A DNA stretch of 64,000 nucleotides from Novosphingobium flavum (GCF_014230315.1 NZ_JACLAW010000002.1:310001-374000); one strand, 5' to 3'. Shown: positions 1-8,924, counted from the first letter of the stretch. A program made the numbers and translations. The notes: generated by a model from the letters alone, not told the origin.

Positions 1-124
1 TGCTGGCCAGCTGAGCAGTGTTCCCGGGGGCGCGGCCCGGTCGCCGCGCCCCCGCGAGCCAGTCCGCGCCGGCCTTTCGCCGAACCGCTCTGGCGCTCGG
101 CCGATCCGTCGCTACATTTGCAAT

Positions 125-391
125 ATGGCGCTGGTTTTCGTCTTCCTGCTGGGCATCGTCAATTTCGCGATGCATCGGGCGGTGCTGGCAAGCGGCCATC
201 CGATTCTTGCCCAGGTGGCCTGGCTCTACCGGCCGCTCGGCGGGCGGTTCAGCCTGATCGTCGAGTTCATGATGCTGCTCGGCTCGATGCTGCTGGTCAG
301 CAGCGGCTCGCCCGGCTGGGCCTGGGGCTATGCGGTCTACACCGCAATCAACGCGGTCTCGGCCTGGCTGATTCTCACGCGGCGGCTCTGA
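125..391 (+). CDS. small integral membrane protein, unknown function
   Basis: An 88-residue hydrophobic protein with three likely membrane segments (about residues 2-20, 43-60 and 66-84) separated by short polar loops. It stands 38 bases upstream of the lipid-kinase-like gene and reads the same way, so it may be the first gene of a three-gene unit. I see no clear ribosome binding site before this ATG. I recognise no family, and membrane-protein composition is the main reason to treat it as a gene. Confidence 0.5.
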   Translation: MALVFVFLLGIVNFAMHRAVLASGHPILAQVAWLYRPLGGRFSLIVEFMMLLGSMLLVSSGSPGWAWGYAVYTAINAVSAWLILTRRL

Positions 392-429
392 TCCGGGAAC
401 GTCTGGAGGTCCGCTGCGCTGTTCGGGGC

Positions 430-1263
430 ATGAGCGGATCACTCTGGCTGGTGGTGAACCGGGCAAGCGGCAGCTTTTCGCCCGAACTGGTGGAAGCGGT
501 GCAGGCGGCGCTGGCGGGCGCGGGCCGGCCCCCGGCGCGCGTGGTCGAGGCGCAGGAGGGCAAGGTCAGCCCCGGACTGCTCGATAGCGCGGGGGTCGAT
601 ACCCTCGTGGTCATGGCCGGCGATGGCACGGTGAACGGCGTGGCCACGGCGCTCGAAGGGTGGGGCGGGGCGCTGCTGGTCCTGCCCGGGGGCACGGCCA
701 ACTTGTTGGCCCGTGCGCTCCACGGCGAGGAGGATGCCCCGGCCATTGCCGCGCGCATCGCGGGGATGCGCCGCCAGCGCCGTCCCTGCATCCGCTGGTC
801 GGGCGGCACGGCCCTGGTCGAAGTGCTCGCCGGGCCGGGCGCCGAATGGAGTGAGGTGCGCGAAGGGCTGCGCGAGGGCGCCATTGCCCCGATCGCCGAA
901 AAGGCAGCCAAGGCGATCCGCGAGAGCACAAGCGGGGCCATGGTCGCGCTGGTCGATCCCCCGCTCGGCAATCCGGCAGGCTATCGCGGCCTGCGGCTGG
1001 GCCTCTCGGGCGAAGCGATGGCCGTCGAGGGTTACGGCGCCGAGACCCTCGCCGACTACTTCAAGCAGGGCCTCGCCCTCCTGCGCCGCAACTTCCGCGA
1101 GGGTCCGCACGACGATCTCGGCACCCACGGCGCGGTCCTGTGCCGTTCGCTCGGGCGTGAGGGCCTTGCCCTGATGGTCGATGGCGAAAAGCGCGAGGGC
1201 GGGCGGCAGGAGCGGTTTTCGCTTGCGCCCTTCGCGCTCGATCTGCTTGTCACCGTGCCATGA
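430..1263 (+). CDS. diacylglycerol/lipid kinase family protein
   Basis: A 277-residue protein with the catalytic motifs of the diacylglycerol kinase family: GDGTVN (residues 64-69) binds nucleotide and PGGTANLLAR (86-95) is the family's second glycine-rich motif. It probably phosphorylates a lipid or sphingoid alcohol at the membrane; the substrate cannot be read from the sequence. An in-frame extension runs back to about 118 but has no family similarity, so the ATG before SGSLWLVVN is preferred. Its stop overlaps the start of the following phosphoesterase by 4 bases (ATGA), suggesting translational coupling. Confidence 0.8.
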   Translation: MSGSLWLVVNRASGSFSPELVEAVQAALAGAGRPPARVVEAQEGKVSPGLLDSAGVDTLVVMAGDGTVNGVATALEGWGGALLVLPGGTANLLARALHGEEDAPAIAARIAGMRRQRRPCIRWSGGTALVEVLAGPGAEWSEVREGLREGAIAPIAEKAAKAIRESTSGAMVALVDPPLGNPAGYRGLRLGLSGEAMAVEGYGAETLADYFKQGLALLRRNFREGPHDDLGTHGAVLCRSLGREGLALMVDGEKREGGRQERFSLAPFALDLLVTVP

Positions 1264-2117
1264 GCGGCGCGATCACCCTTTTCCACATCTCCGACCTGCA
1301 CTTCGGGCTGGAGGACAAGGCCGCGCTGGACTGGACGGAACGCGCCATCGCCGCCGAACAGCCCGCCGCCGTCGCAGTCACCGGCGATCTCACCATGCGC
1401 GCCCGTCACCGCGAATTCCGGGCCGCCTGTGAATGGATCGGCGCCCTGCCGGCCCCGGTCACGGTCGAGCCGGGCAATCACGACATGCCCTATTTCAACC
1501 TCGTCGAGCGCTTCGTCGCCCCCTATCGCCGCTTCCGCGCGATCGAGGGCCTGCTCGAGCGCGAGCTTGATCTGGGTGACCTCCACATCATCCCGCTGCA
1601 GACCGTCACTCGCGCCCAGTGGCGCTTTCCCTGGGTCGACGGCTGGGTCCGCGAGCCGGCGCTGAAGGCCTGCCTCGCCGCGCTCGACGCCCTCCCGCCC
1701 GGCGCCCGCGCCGTGGTCACCGCGCATCACCCCCTGCCGGAAAAGGCACCCGACGGGCACACCCTGACCATCGGCGGGGCCCGTGCCATGGAAGAACTTG
1801 CGCGGCGCAACGTCCTCGCCGTGCTGACCGGCCATGTCCACGACCCCTTCGACATCACGGCGGAAACCGCCGCCGGCCCCCTGCGCATGATCGGCGCCGG
1901 CACCCTGTCGCAGCGCGTCCGCTCGACCCCGCCAAGCTTCAACGAGATCACCATCACCGGCCGCGAGGTCCACGTCCGCGTCCGCAACCTCGAACGCGTG
2001 CCGACGGCCGACATGCAGGTCAGCGAAGTCCCGCCCACCGCCCTGCCGCCGCGCCGGCCAGGCGAACCGGTCGCCCCGGTCGGCGCGGTTCCGGCCGAGG
2101 ATCCGCCGGTTCACTGA
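1260..2117 (+). CDS. calcineurin-like metallophosphoesterase
   Basis: A 285-residue phosphoesterase with the full dinuclear-metal motif series: DLH (residues 12-14), GD (42-43), GNHD (72-75), a central AHH and a C-terminal GHVH. It resembles the 3',5'-cyclic nucleotide phosphodiesterase/Icc-like group, but the substrate is uncertain. The last 40 residues are proline-rich and probably disordered. It is coupled to the upstream lipid kinase by a 4-base overlap, so a lipid-phosphate or second-messenger role is possible (inference). A mosaic palindromic repeat begins 10 bases after its stop. Confidence 0.8.
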   Translation: MSGAITLFHISDLHFGLEDKAALDWTERAIAAEQPAAVAVTGDLTMRARHREFRAACEWIGALPAPVTVEPGNHDMPYFNLVERFVAPYRRFRAIEGLLERELDLGDLHIIPLQTVTRAQWRFPWVDGWVREPALKACLAALDALPPGARAVVTAHHPLPEKAPDGHTLTIGGARAMEELARRNVLAVLTGHVHDPFDITAETAAGPLRMIGAGTLSQRVRSTPPSFNEITITGREVHVRVRNLERVPTADMQVSEVPPTALPPRRPGEPVAPVGAVPAEDPPVH

Positions 2118-2126
2118 GATTGCTTT

Positions 2127-2290
2127 CCCGCGAAGCGGGTTAAAAATACAAGCAGAAACAAGGGAATATGCAGGGGTTAACACCCCTGCACCCCAATCCG
2201 TCTTCCGACGCCGGGGTAGTGTCAGAGGCAGACTCTCGCATCAAACCATCGCCGGAAGACGTTCCGGGGCCTGGGGCCCATGGCCCCAGG
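2127..2290 (+). repeat. mosaic palindromic intergenic element, copy 1 (complete)
   Basis: Modules in order: a small stem CCCGC-GAA-GCGGG (2127-2139); module A, TGCAGGGG-TTAACA-CCCCTGCA (2169-2190); module B, arms CGTCTTCCG (2199-2207) and CGGAAGACG (2253-2261); module C, CCTGGGGCC-CAT-GGCCCCAGG (2270-2290). The same order recurs in the other copies. It follows the phosphoesterase gene in that gene's orientation and is read towards the opposing HPP gene. Confidence 0.85.
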
Positions 2291-2315
2291 ACTTGCCCCT
2301 TCAAGCTTCAGCTCT

Positions 2316-2990
2316 TCACCGAACCAGCTTCGCCGCCACCCGCCGCTCGACCGCACGGATCAGGGCGTCGAGGTCTTCGCGGCTGACGTCGAGCACTTCG
2401 TCCCATTCCTCCAGCACGGCGTCGAGGTCGGAGGTTTCGTAGCGCTCGGTCGGCTCGGGCCGGGGGGCGGGCTTGCGATGGGGCCAGCTATGGCCGGTGA
2501 GGGTGTTGTAAAGCCAGCCAGCCAGCGCCAGCGCGGCGAGGTTCACCGCCAGCGGAAGCAGCAGGGCGCCCCAGCCATGGGCTGCCACGGCGGGCGAGGC
2601 CATGGCGCCGAGGAGCGCACAGGCCCCGCCGGGCGGGTGAAGGCAGCGGGCCATGCTCATCACGGCGATGGCGGCGGCTACGCCCAGCGCCGCGGCAAGC
2701 AGCGGCCCCGGAACGAGGGCGTGAACCGCGAGACCGGTCAGGGCCGAAAGCATGTTGCCGCCGATCACCGGCCAGGGCTGGGCCAGCGGACTGGCGGGCA
2801 CGGCGAAGACCAGCACGGCCGAGGCGCCGAGCGGGGCGAGCAGCCAGGGAAAGGCGGGCAGGGCCGTGGCAAGGAGCCGTCCGGCCAGCGCGGCCACGGC
2901 GATCCCGCACAGGGCGCCGATCGATCCGCGCAGCCAGCCGAGACGGCCGGTTGCGCGCGAGGCGGCGCGGGCGAGCAGACGAAACGGCAC
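2316..2990 (-). CDS. HPP family membrane protein
   Basis: A 224-residue protein with four to five membrane segments in the first 165 residues and the signature HPPGG that names the HPP family. Plant and cyanobacterial relatives are nitrite or anion transporters; the substrate here is unknown. The last 55 residues are charged and probably cytoplasmic. It starts with GTG only 4 bases after the stop of the upstream glycosyltransferase-like gene, so the two are likely cotranscribed. Confidence 0.75.
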   Translation of the reverse strand: MPFRLLARAASRATGRLGWLRGSIGALCGIAVAALAGRLLATALPAFPWLLAPLGASAVLVFAVPASPLAQPWPVIGGNMLSALTGLAVHALVPGPLLAAALGVAAAIAVMSMARCLHPPGGACALLGAMASPAVAAHGWGALLLPLAVNLAALALAGWLYNTLTGHSWPHRKPAPRPEPTERYETSDLDAVLEEWDEVLDVSREDLDALIRAVERRVAAKLVR

Positions 2991-2994
2991 GGGT

Positions 2995-3807
2995 TCAGCC
3001 GGTGCGCAGCGCGCGCTTCAGCCACAGCCACGGCGCGGCAAGGCGCAGCGGCCAGTAGCGGTGATGGCCGCCGAGGGGGGAAAAGGTCCGGAAATACCAG
3101 CGCGTGCCGACAAGGTCGGGGCGCTGCTGGGCCACGAGGGCGCGGGCCATGCGCCATTGCAGGAGCCGTTCCTGATGGGCGGTAAGGCCGTTGGCGAAGA
3201 CCTTGTCGTCGCTGGTGATCGCCCGGGTGTGGCGCACCACCACCGCGTCGATGATGGCGACCTTTTCCAGCCCGGCGAGCTTTTGCAGCGTGGGCAGGAC
3301 GAACTGGTCGAGCCCGTAGGATGAGATCGAGCGGGCGTAGAACGGCCCGCCCGCAAGGAACAGGGCTGTGCGATAGAACGGCATCATCACCTCGACCCAC
3401 GGCAGGGGGCGCAGGGTCTGCCCGGGCCGGGCGATCAGCCAGTGGTGCGCGTGAAACGAATCGGGCGTGAGCGCGGCCTGAAAGGAATCGAGGTCTTGTT
3501 GCCGGGCAATGGCCAGCAGGCGCTCAAGGTCGGACCAGGCGAGAGCAATGTCATCGTCGATCAGGCCGACATAGTCGTAGCGCTCCGGCGCCGCGCTGAC
3601 GCGGGCATGGACCTCGCGGTAGATCTCGCCCTTGCACTCGGTCTTGCGCGAAAGGACAGGGAAGCCGGCCGCTTCGGGCGCGGTCACCGTGCCGCTGTAG
3701 TCAAACAGCAGGACCTCGAAGCCCGGCGCAACGTCCTGGTTCACCAGTTCGAGCGGCTGGCCGCGGCCATTCCAGGCGTAAACGACAAGGGCGGTGGGCT
3801 GGGTCAC
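2995..3807 (-). CDS. putative glycosyltransferase-like protein (DUF707 candidate)
   Basis: A 270-residue protein without signal peptide or membrane segment. YVGLIDDDIALAW near residues 80-92 looks like the DxD metal/nucleotide-sugar site of GT-A-fold glycosyltransferases, and the overall layout (short N-terminal strand, central acidic motif, C-terminal basic helices) fits DUF707. The GTG start is taken because no in-frame ATG precedes the conserved N-terminal strand. It lies between the ribosomal rplM-rpsI terminator and the HPP gene. Family assignment is tentative. Confidence 0.55.
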   Translation of the reverse strand: MTQPTALVVYAWNGRGQPLELVNQDVAPGFEVLLFDYSGTVTAPEAAGFPVLSRKTECKGEIYREVHARVSAAPERYDYVGLIDDDIALAWSDLERLLAIARQQDLDSFQAALTPDSFHAHHWLIARPGQTLRPLPWVEVMMPFYRTALFLAGGPFYARSISSYGLDQFVLPTLQKLAGLEKVAIIDAVVVRHTRAITSDDKVFANGLTAHQERLLQWRMARALVAQQRPDLVGTRWYFRTFSPLGGHHRYWPLRLAAPWLWLKRALRTG

Positions 3808-3841
3808 GATGGCGCGGCGTTAGCGCCCAACCGCACAAAAG

Positions 3842-3870
3842 AAAACGCCCGGCACGCGAGGTGCCGGGCG
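3842..3870 (-). terminator. intrinsic terminator of rplM-rpsI
   Basis: A perfect 10-bp stem CGCCCGGCAC / GTGCCGGGCG (3846-3855 and 3861-3870) with a 5-base loop, followed on the minus strand by TTTTC. It lies 26 bases beyond the rpsI stop. Confidence 0.85.
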
Positions 3871-3895
3871 CTTTCGAATTCTGCTGGTGCCAGGA

Positions 3896-4417
3896 TCAGC
3901 GCTTGCTGAACTGGAACGAACGACGGGCCTTGGCCCGGCCGTACTTCTTGCGCTCGACCACGCGAGGGTCGCGGGTGAGGAAGCCGGCGGCCTTGACCGC
4001 GCTGCGCAGGGCCGGCTCGAACTTCGAGAGGGCCTGGGCGATGCCGTGCTTGACCGCGCCGGCCTGGCCCGAAAGCCCGCCGCCCTTGACGGTGCAGACC
4101 ACGTCGTACTGACCCGAACGGTCAGCCACGTCGAACGGCTGGTTGATCACGAGGCGCAGGGTCGGACGAGCGAAGTAGACTTCCTGGTCGCGGCCGTTGA
4201 CGGTGATCTTGCCCGAGCCGGGCTTGATCCACACGCGGGCCACGGCGTCCTTGCGGCGGCCGGTGGCGTAGGAACGACCCTGGGCGTCGACTTCGCGCTC
4301 ACGCAGCGGAGCGGCCGGGCCGGTGCGGACCGGGGCTTCCGGAGCGCTGGTTTCGGCGACGGCGCCGCCGGCGAGGTTACCGAGCTCGGCGAGATCGGTG
4401 ACGGTGTTATCGGACAT
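3896..4417 (-). CDS. rpsI: 30S ribosomal protein S9
   Basis: S9 of the small ribosomal subunit, 173 residues. The conserved core starts near residue 48 ([13 protein letters not shown]) and ends with the canonical basic tail ending in SFQFSKR, which reaches the P-site tRNA. The first 45 or so residues form the acidic/Ala-rich N-terminal extension typical of sphingomonads. The start codon overlaps the rplM stop by one base, giving the standard rplM-rpsI operon, which ends in a strong terminator. Confidence 0.97.
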   Translation of the reverse strand: MSDNTVTDLAELGNLAGGAVAETSAPEAPVRTGPAAPLREREVDAQGRSYATGRRKDAVARVWIKPGSGKITVNGRDQEVYFARPTLRLVINQPFDVADRSGQYDVVCTVKGGGLSGQAGAVKHGIAQALSKFEPALRSAVKAAGFLTRDPRVVERKKYGRAKARRSFQFSKR

Positions 4418-4896
4418 CAGGCACCCACCTTGTTCTTGCGGTTGCGGCTGGCGACATCGAGCAGCTCGGGCTGCGTGCCGCCGTGCGGGTGTTCCCCGCC
4501 AGCGTAGAGGTGCAGGGCGCGCATCTGCGCACGGCCAAGCGGGCCGCGCGGGATCATGCGCTCAACAGCCTTCTCGAGCACGCGCTCGGGGAAGCGGCCG
4601 TCGAGGACCTTGTCCGCGGTCACTTCCTTGATGCCGCCGGCATAGCCGGTGTGCTTGTAATAGATCTTCTGCTTGAGCTTGTTGCCCGTCAGCTTGACCT
4701 TGCCGGCGTTGATCACGACGACATGGTCACCGCAATCGACGTGGGGGGTGAAGCTCGGCTTGTGCTTGCCGCGCAGGATGTTGGCGATGATCACCGCGAG
4801 GCGGCCGACCACCAGGCCGTCGGCATCGATCAGATGCCACTTCTTTTCCACCTCGGCCGGCTTGATCGACCGGGTGACCGTGCTGAGAGCCTTCAT
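4417..4896 (-). CDS. rplM: 50S ribosomal protein L13
   Basis: L13 of the large subunit, 159 residues, with [16 protein letters not shown] near the N-terminus and MLPRGPLGR-type sequence (MIPRGPLGR) in the middle. A longer in-frame ORF reaches 4992, but the ATG at 4896 gives the normal family length and N-terminus. Cotranscribed with rpsI. Confidence 0.97.
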   Translation of the reverse strand: MKALSTVTRSIKPAEVEKKWHLIDADGLVVGRLAVIIANILRGKHKPSFTPHVDCGDHVVVINAGKVKLTGNKLKQKIYYKHTGYAGGIKEVTADKVLDGRFPERVLEKAVERMIPRGPLGRAQMRALHLYAGGEHPHGGTQPELLDVASRNRKNKVGA

Positions 4897-5042
4897 GGCT
4901 TGCTGGTTCCCTATGGTTTTCTGCCACCGGGAGCTGCAGCCACCGGTCAGGACGGCGGGCCAATGCGCGAAGACATGCCCGGAGTCAAGCAATTGCGCGG
5001 TTTTGCGTGGAGGTAAAATAATACCGTGTGAATTTGGGCGGG

Positions 5043-5807
5043 TCAGCGCGCCCGGGCGAGAGTCCAGGTCTCGACGCTGCGGCGGCTGGTCCCGGCGGTC
5101 TCGGTCACCACCTTGCGCTCCAGTCGGCCAAGCAGTCCGTCTGCTTGTTCCACCGCGGCGATCGTGATGGTCACCTTGCCCGAGGCGCCCCCGGCCAGCG
5201 GCAGGTCGCGCACCTCGCTGTGCTCCCCGGCGCGGGGCCGGAACAGATCCACCGGCCAGTTGCCGCCCATGGTCCGCGCCTGGGCCTGTAGCCGTCCGGC
5301 CATGGCCAGAACCGCGCCGCGATCGGCTTCGCTCATCTTGCCGGCCAGCACCGTGCCCGCCGCCTTGAGCACGGCCGCTTCGCTCGCCGGGTCGGAGCTG
5401 CCGGCCTGGCTGACGATCAGGCCCTTGCTATCCAGCCGCAGCGGAAACAGCCCGCCGTCACCGCGATTGCGCTCGATTTCCAGCAATTCCGGGGCGACCA
5501 TCGGCGGCGCCTCGACTTCGCTGCCGATCAGCGTGCCCTCGACCAGCCAGCCGCTGCCCTCGGGCACGAAGCGGATCGCATAGCTCCGACGCGAGACCAG
5601 TTCGCCGCCCTTGCCGGACTCCCTGTTGCCGAATTCCTTGCGCACTTCGCGGGTCAGCACTTGCGGCCCGGCGGGCGGGATGAACGGGCGGGCGGCGGGA
5701 GCGGGCAAGGAAACAGCGCGCGGGGCGTCCGCGGCCAGCACGGCGGGCGCGGGCATGCCCACGGCCAACGCCGCCCCCAGCAGCAGCTCGAACTTGCGCG
5801 TCTTCAA
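5043..5807 (-). CDS. exported protein of unknown function
   Basis: A 254-residue protein with a Sec signal peptide (hydrophobic run about residues 8-24, AxA-type site near APAVLA). The mature part is polar, with no motif I recognise. The start is best read as TTG at 5807: it overlaps the cutA stop as TTGA and puts the signal peptide right at the N-terminus, whereas the longer ORF adds a basic, non-signal stretch. The tight overlap suggests translational coupling in a ctaA-cutA-exported protein operon. Confidence 0.65.
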   Translation of the reverse strand: MKTRKFELLLGAALAVGMPAPAVLAADAPRAVSLPAPAARPFIPPAGPQVLTREVRKEFGNRESGKGGELVSRRSYAIRFVPEGSGWLVEGTLIGSEVEAPPMVAPELLEIERNRGDGGLFPLRLDSKGLIVSQAGSSDPASEAAVLKAAGTVLAGKMSEADRGAVLAMAGRLQAQARTMGGNWPVDLFRPRAGEHSEVRDLPLAGGASGKVTITIAAVEQADGLLGRLERKVVTETAGTSRRSVETWTLARAR

Positions 5808-6130
5808 CTGCCCAGGCCCCCCAGCCAGGTCGCGGTTCCGGGGGCGGCATGGTCGCACCGCCACCCCAGAATCGCCGGTTCGTCATAAGCATGTAATTCT
5901 ACGAGTCTTACGACAAGCCTTTCGATCAAGCTTGAATTGGTTTTAAAAAGGACGCCGGCCTCGCGGTTTTCGCCCTTTTCGCCGTTCCAGACATAGAGCG
6001 AGCGCATGCCCGGCAGGATGTTGGCGCAGGCGATCAGGCCCTCGTCCAGCAGGATGTCGGCAACCCGCCCGGCCTCGGCCTCGTCCGGGAAAGGACACCA
6101 GACCAGACTGGGGACCGCCACGGCGCTCAC
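5804..6130 (-). CDS. cutA: divalent cation tolerance protein CutA
   Basis: A 108-residue CutA1-family protein, the usual length for this trimeric ferredoxin-like fold. The motifs CANILPGMRSLYVWNGE and LFKT, and the C-terminal EPAILGW, match the family. Relatives bind Cu(II) and have been linked to metal tolerance, but their biochemical role is unsettled. The GTG start overlaps the ctaA stop (GTGA); longer in-frame ORFs are only antisense to ctaA. Confidence 0.88.
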   Translation of the reverse strand: MSAVAVPSLVWCPFPDEAEAGRVADILLDEGLIACANILPGMRSLYVWNGEKGENREAGVLFKTNSSLIERLVVRLVELHAYDEPAILGWRCDHAAPGTATWLGGLGS

Positions 6131-7182
6131 CCCCGGCGGCCCAGCGCATGGGCGCCCCAGGTGGTGCAGGCCAGCAGCAGCGCGCCGACCAGCTGGTGCA
6201 GCACGGCCAGCCACAGGGCGATCCCGCTCATCACCGTGACCACGCCGAGGATCACCTGGGTCCCGAAGGCGCTGTGCACCGCCACGGAAACCTTGCGCTG
6301 CCCCGCCCGGCGCAACTTGCGCCCCATCACCACCAGCACGGCCACCACCACCCAGGCCCACCAGCGGTGGAGAAAATGGGTAAGGAAGGGATCGTAGAGC
6401 GCCGCGTGCAGCGCGCCCTCAGACCAGTCGACCCCGTCGGGAAACAGCTTGCCGGTCATCAGCGGCCAGTCGGAGGCGACATGGCCTGCGCGCAGCCCCG
6501 CCACCAGCGCCCCCATGCCCAGTTGCAGCGCCAGCGCGGCAAGGGCGAGGGCGCCGAAGAGGGTCAGCCGGTGCGGCTTCTCGCCCCGCGCATGGCCGAT
6601 CAGGTCGAGCGCGGTCCAGACCAGTCCGCCCAGCGTCAGCAAGGCCACCAGCAAGTGAGTCGCCAGCCGGAAATGGCTCACCTTCACGTCATTGACGATG
6701 CCCGACTTGACCATCCACCAGCCAACCGCGCCCTGCAGTCCGCCCAGCGCGAGCAGGGCCACCAGCCTGAGGTGATAGCCCTTGGGAATCGCCCGGCGCA
6801 CCCAGAACCACGCCAGCGGCAGGGCAAAGGCCAGGCCGATCGAGCGGGCCAGCAGGCGGTGGACCCATTCCCAGAAGAAGATGAACTTGTAGGTCGCCAG
6901 CGTCATGCCGGCCGGGCCGTTGACCTCGATATATTGCGGGGTCTGGCGATAGGCGTCGAACTCGGCCTGCCACTGCGCCGCGGTGATCGGTGGGATGGTG
7001 CCGCTCACCGGCTTCCACTCGGTGATCGAGACCCCCGATTCGGTCAGCCGGGTGATTCCGCCGATCACCACGATCGCGATCACCATTGCCGCCACCACCA
7101 GCAGCCACCGCGCCAAGGCCAGCGGACGCTCGCGCGCCGCCGGCTTCGTGCCGCTTTCCGCCATATCCAGGTGCATTTCCAT
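6127..7182 (-). CDS. ctaA: heme A synthase (COX15/CtaA)
   Basis: An integral membrane protein of about 350 residues with eight predicted membrane helices, converting heme O to heme A for aa3-type cytochrome oxidase. Conserved features are GGITRLTESGVSITEWKPV early in the protein and the heme-ligand histidine motifs EWVHRLLAR, HFRLATH, FLHRWWAW and LHQLVGA. The start is uncertain: ATG at 7182, 7176 and 7164 are all possible ahead of the first helix. It is first of three overlapping minus-strand genes and shares its upstream region with a divergent MerC-like gene. Confidence 0.92.
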   Translation of the reverse strand: MEMHLDMAESGTKPAARERPLALARWLLVVAAMVIAIVVIGGITRLTESGVSITEWKPVSGTIPPITAAQWQAEFDAYRQTPQYIEVNGPAGMTLATYKFIFFWEWVHRLLARSIGLAFALPLAWFWVRRAIPKGYHLRLVALLALGGLQGAVGWWMVKSGIVNDVKVSHFRLATHLLVALLTLGGLVWTALDLIGHARGEKPHRLTLFGALALAALALQLGMGALVAGLRAGHVASDWPLMTGKLFPDGVDWSEGALHAALYDPFLTHFLHRWWAWVVVAVLVVMGRKLRRAGQRKVSVAVHSAFGTQVILGVVTVMSGIALWLAVLHQLVGALLLACTTWGAHALGRRG

Positions 7183-7245
7183 GGCCGTCGCTTGGCTCGC
7201 CTGCCGGTAAAGCGCAAGACGGATTCGCCGTTCGGGCCTTGAACA

Positions 7246-7262
7246 ATGATATAACATATCAT
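7246..7262. promoter_or_regulatory. metal-regulator-like palindrome (Zur/Fur-type candidate)
   Basis: ATGATAT-AAC-ATATCAT, perfect 7-bp arms around a 3-base centre, lies 15 bases before the MerC-like start and about 65 bases before ctaA. Its AT-rich form stands out against GC-rich surroundings and resembles alphaproteobacterial Zur boxes of the ATGTTATA-type. The identity of the regulator is inferred. Confidence 0.5.
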
Positions 7263-7277
7263 ACATGGCCCGAACCG

Positions 7278-7649
7278 ATGCGTGACGCTCTCCTCTCGAT
7301 TCGTGACCGGCTGGACGGTTTCGGCGTGCTCCTCTCGGGGCTCTGCGCAGTGCATTGCCTGCTCGGCCTGGTCCTCGTCACCGTGCTCGGGCTCGGCGGC
7401 GGGGCCCTGCTGTCGCCCTCGATCCACGAAGTCGGACTGGCGCTCGCCATCGCGGTCGGCGTGGTCACGCTCGGGCTGTCGGCCTGGCGCCACGGCCACC
7501 TCGTTCCCGCCCTGATCGGCGCGGCGGGAATCGCCCTGATGGCGCTTGCCCTCGTCGTTGGCCACGGCCCGCTTGAGGCTTTCCTGACCATTCCCGGCGT
7601 CGGCCTTGTCGCCTTCGCGCACATCCGGAACTTGCGCCACGCCTGTTGA
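7278..7649 (+). CDS. MerC-domain membrane protein
   Basis: A 123-residue protein with four membrane helices. The motif GLCAVHCLLG near residues 19-28 has the paired Cys and His of MerC-type proteins. Classical MerC carries mercury across the inner membrane, but this short chromosomal form stands alone with no mer genes. The AT-rich palindrome just upstream suggests metal-controlled expression, perhaps zinc (inference). The ATG is chosen because it begins the conserved region; the upstream in-frame stretch is antisense to ctaA. Confidence 0.7.
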   Translation: MRDALLSIRDRLDGFGVLLSGLCAVHCLLGLVLVTVLGLGGGALLSPSIHEVGLALAIAVGVVTLGLSAWRHGHLVPALIGAAGIALMALALVVGHGPLEAFLTIPGVGLVAFAHIRNLRHAC

Positions 7650-7667
7650 GCGCTATCTGCGCTGGTC

Positions 7668-8669
7668 ATGAGCATGGATCTGTCCCTCTCCGTCAACGGC
7701 GAACTGCGCCGCGCCCCCGCCGGCAGCTCGATCGCCGATCTCGTCCGCGGGCTCGAACTCGATCCGGCCAAGGTCGCGGTCGAGCACAACGGCGCCATCG
7801 CGCCGCGCGCCCGCCTCGCCGAGATCGCGCTGGGTGATGGAGACGTGCTCGAAATCGTCCATTTCGTGGGAGGAGGGGAAGGCGTGAGCGCAGTGACCGA
7901 TAATGACAGCTGGACCGTGGCCGGCCGCAAGTTCACCTCGCGCCTGATCGTCGGCACCGGCAAGTACAAGGACTTCGCCCAGAACGCCGCCGCCGTCGAA
8001 GCCTCCGGCGCCGAAATCGTCACCGTCGCCGTGCGCCGGGTCAACGTGTCGGACCCCAAGGCCCCGATGCTGACCGATTTCATCGATCCCAAGAAGATCA
8101 CCTACCTGCCCAACACCGCCGGCTGCTTCACGGCTGACGACGCGATCCGCACCCTGCGTCTCGCCCGCGAGGCTGGCGGCTGGGACCTGGTCAAGCTCGA
8201 GGTGCTGGGCGAGGCCCGCACGCTTTATCCCAACATGGTCGAAACCCTGCGCGCCACCGAAGTGCTGGCCAAGGAGGGGTTCCTCCCCATGGTCTACTGC
8301 ACCGACGATCCGATCGCGGCCAAGCAGCTGGAGGACGTCGGCGCCGTTGCGATCATGCCGCTCGGCGCCCCGATCGGCTCGGGCCTCGGCATTCAGAACC
8401 GCGTGACCATCCGCCTCATCGTCGAAGGCGCCTCGGTCCCGGTCCTCGTCGATGCCGGCGTCGGCACGGCCTCGGATGCCGCCGTCGCAATGGAGCTGGG
8501 CTGCGAAGGCGTCCTGATGAACACCGCCATCGCCGAGGCGAAGGACCCGATCCTGATGGCCCGCGCGATGAAGCTCGCCGTCGAATCCGGCCGCGCGGCC
8601 TATCTGGCCGGGCGCATGGCGACGCGGAAATATGCCGATCCGTCGAGCCCGCTGGCCGGGCTGATCTGA
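7668..8669 (+). CDS. thiSG: fused sulfur carrier ThiS - thiazole synthase ThiG
   Basis: A 333-residue fusion. Residues 1-72 are ThiS, ending in FVGGGEG where free ThiS would stop at Gly-Gly. From about residue 82 the rest is ThiG (MIVGTGKY-like start, VKLEVLG with the Schiff-base lysine, and a [10 protein letters not shown] phosphate-binding loop). Together they make the thiazole phosphate of thiamine. Such fusions are known (bifunctional sulfur carrier/thiazole synthase). Because ThiS needs a free C-terminal thiocarboxylate, cleavage or another mechanism must be invoked. No TPP riboswitch is apparent upstream. Confidence 0.93.
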   Translation: MSMDLSLSVNGELRRAPAGSSIADLVRGLELDPAKVAVEHNGAIAPRARLAEIALGDGDVLEIVHFVGGGEGVSAVTDNDSWTVAGRKFTSRLIVGTGKYKDFAQNAAAVEASGAEIVTVAVRRVNVSDPKAPMLTDFIDPKKITYLPNTAGCFTADDAIRTLRLAREAGGWDLVKLEVLGEARTLYPNMVETLRATEVLAKEGFLPMVYCTDDPIAAKQLEDVGAVAIMPLGAPIGSGLGIQNRVTIRLIVEGASVPVLVDAGVGTASDAAVAMELGCEGVLMNTAIAEAKDPILMARAMKLAVESGRAAYLAGRMATRKYADPSSPLAGLI

Positions 8670-8670
8670 A

Positions 8671-8755
8671 TCCGCGAAGCGGAATAAGTCAGCAAGAACA
8701 AGGGAATATGCAGGGGTTAATACCCCTGCGCTCCAATCTGTCTACCGGCGCCTGT
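8671..8755 (+). repeat. mosaic palindromic intergenic element, copy 2 (5' half)
   Basis: Begins 2 bases after the thiSG stop with TCCGC-GAA-GCGGA (8671-8683), then module A GCAGGGG-TTAATA-CCCCTGC (8710-8729) and a module B left arm CTGTCTACCGGCGC (8738-8751). The right arm of B and module C are absent. Between the small stem and module A it is nearly identical to copy 1. Confidence 0.75.
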
Positions 8756-8854
8756 GCTGAACGAGAGGATGCCTTGCGCGCTGAAGCCAGGTCGGAAGGC
8801 GGCCGTGCGGAGCCAAATCCTTGCCCGCGCGTTCCGTAATCGCACATGGCATGG

Positions 8855-8870
8855 TTAACTTCTTGCTAAC
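8855..8870. promoter_or_regulatory. CtrA-like binding site
   Basis: TTAA-N7-CTAAC, one mismatch from the alphaproteobacterial cell-cycle regulator consensus TTAA-N7-TTAAC. It sits 55 bases before the start of the following gene and also forms the imperfect palindrome GGTTA...TAACC. Based on motif alone. Confidence 0.35.
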
Positions 8871-8924
8871 CGGGCGTGTGCGATGGTGCAGCTCGTGGGA
8901 AAGCCCACGAACAGGGACAGTGTC

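Noticed and set aside
7600..7668. TPP riboswitch upstream of thiSG
   Set aside because: The short space between the MerC-like gene and thiSG has none of the conserved CUGAGA or thi-box elements.
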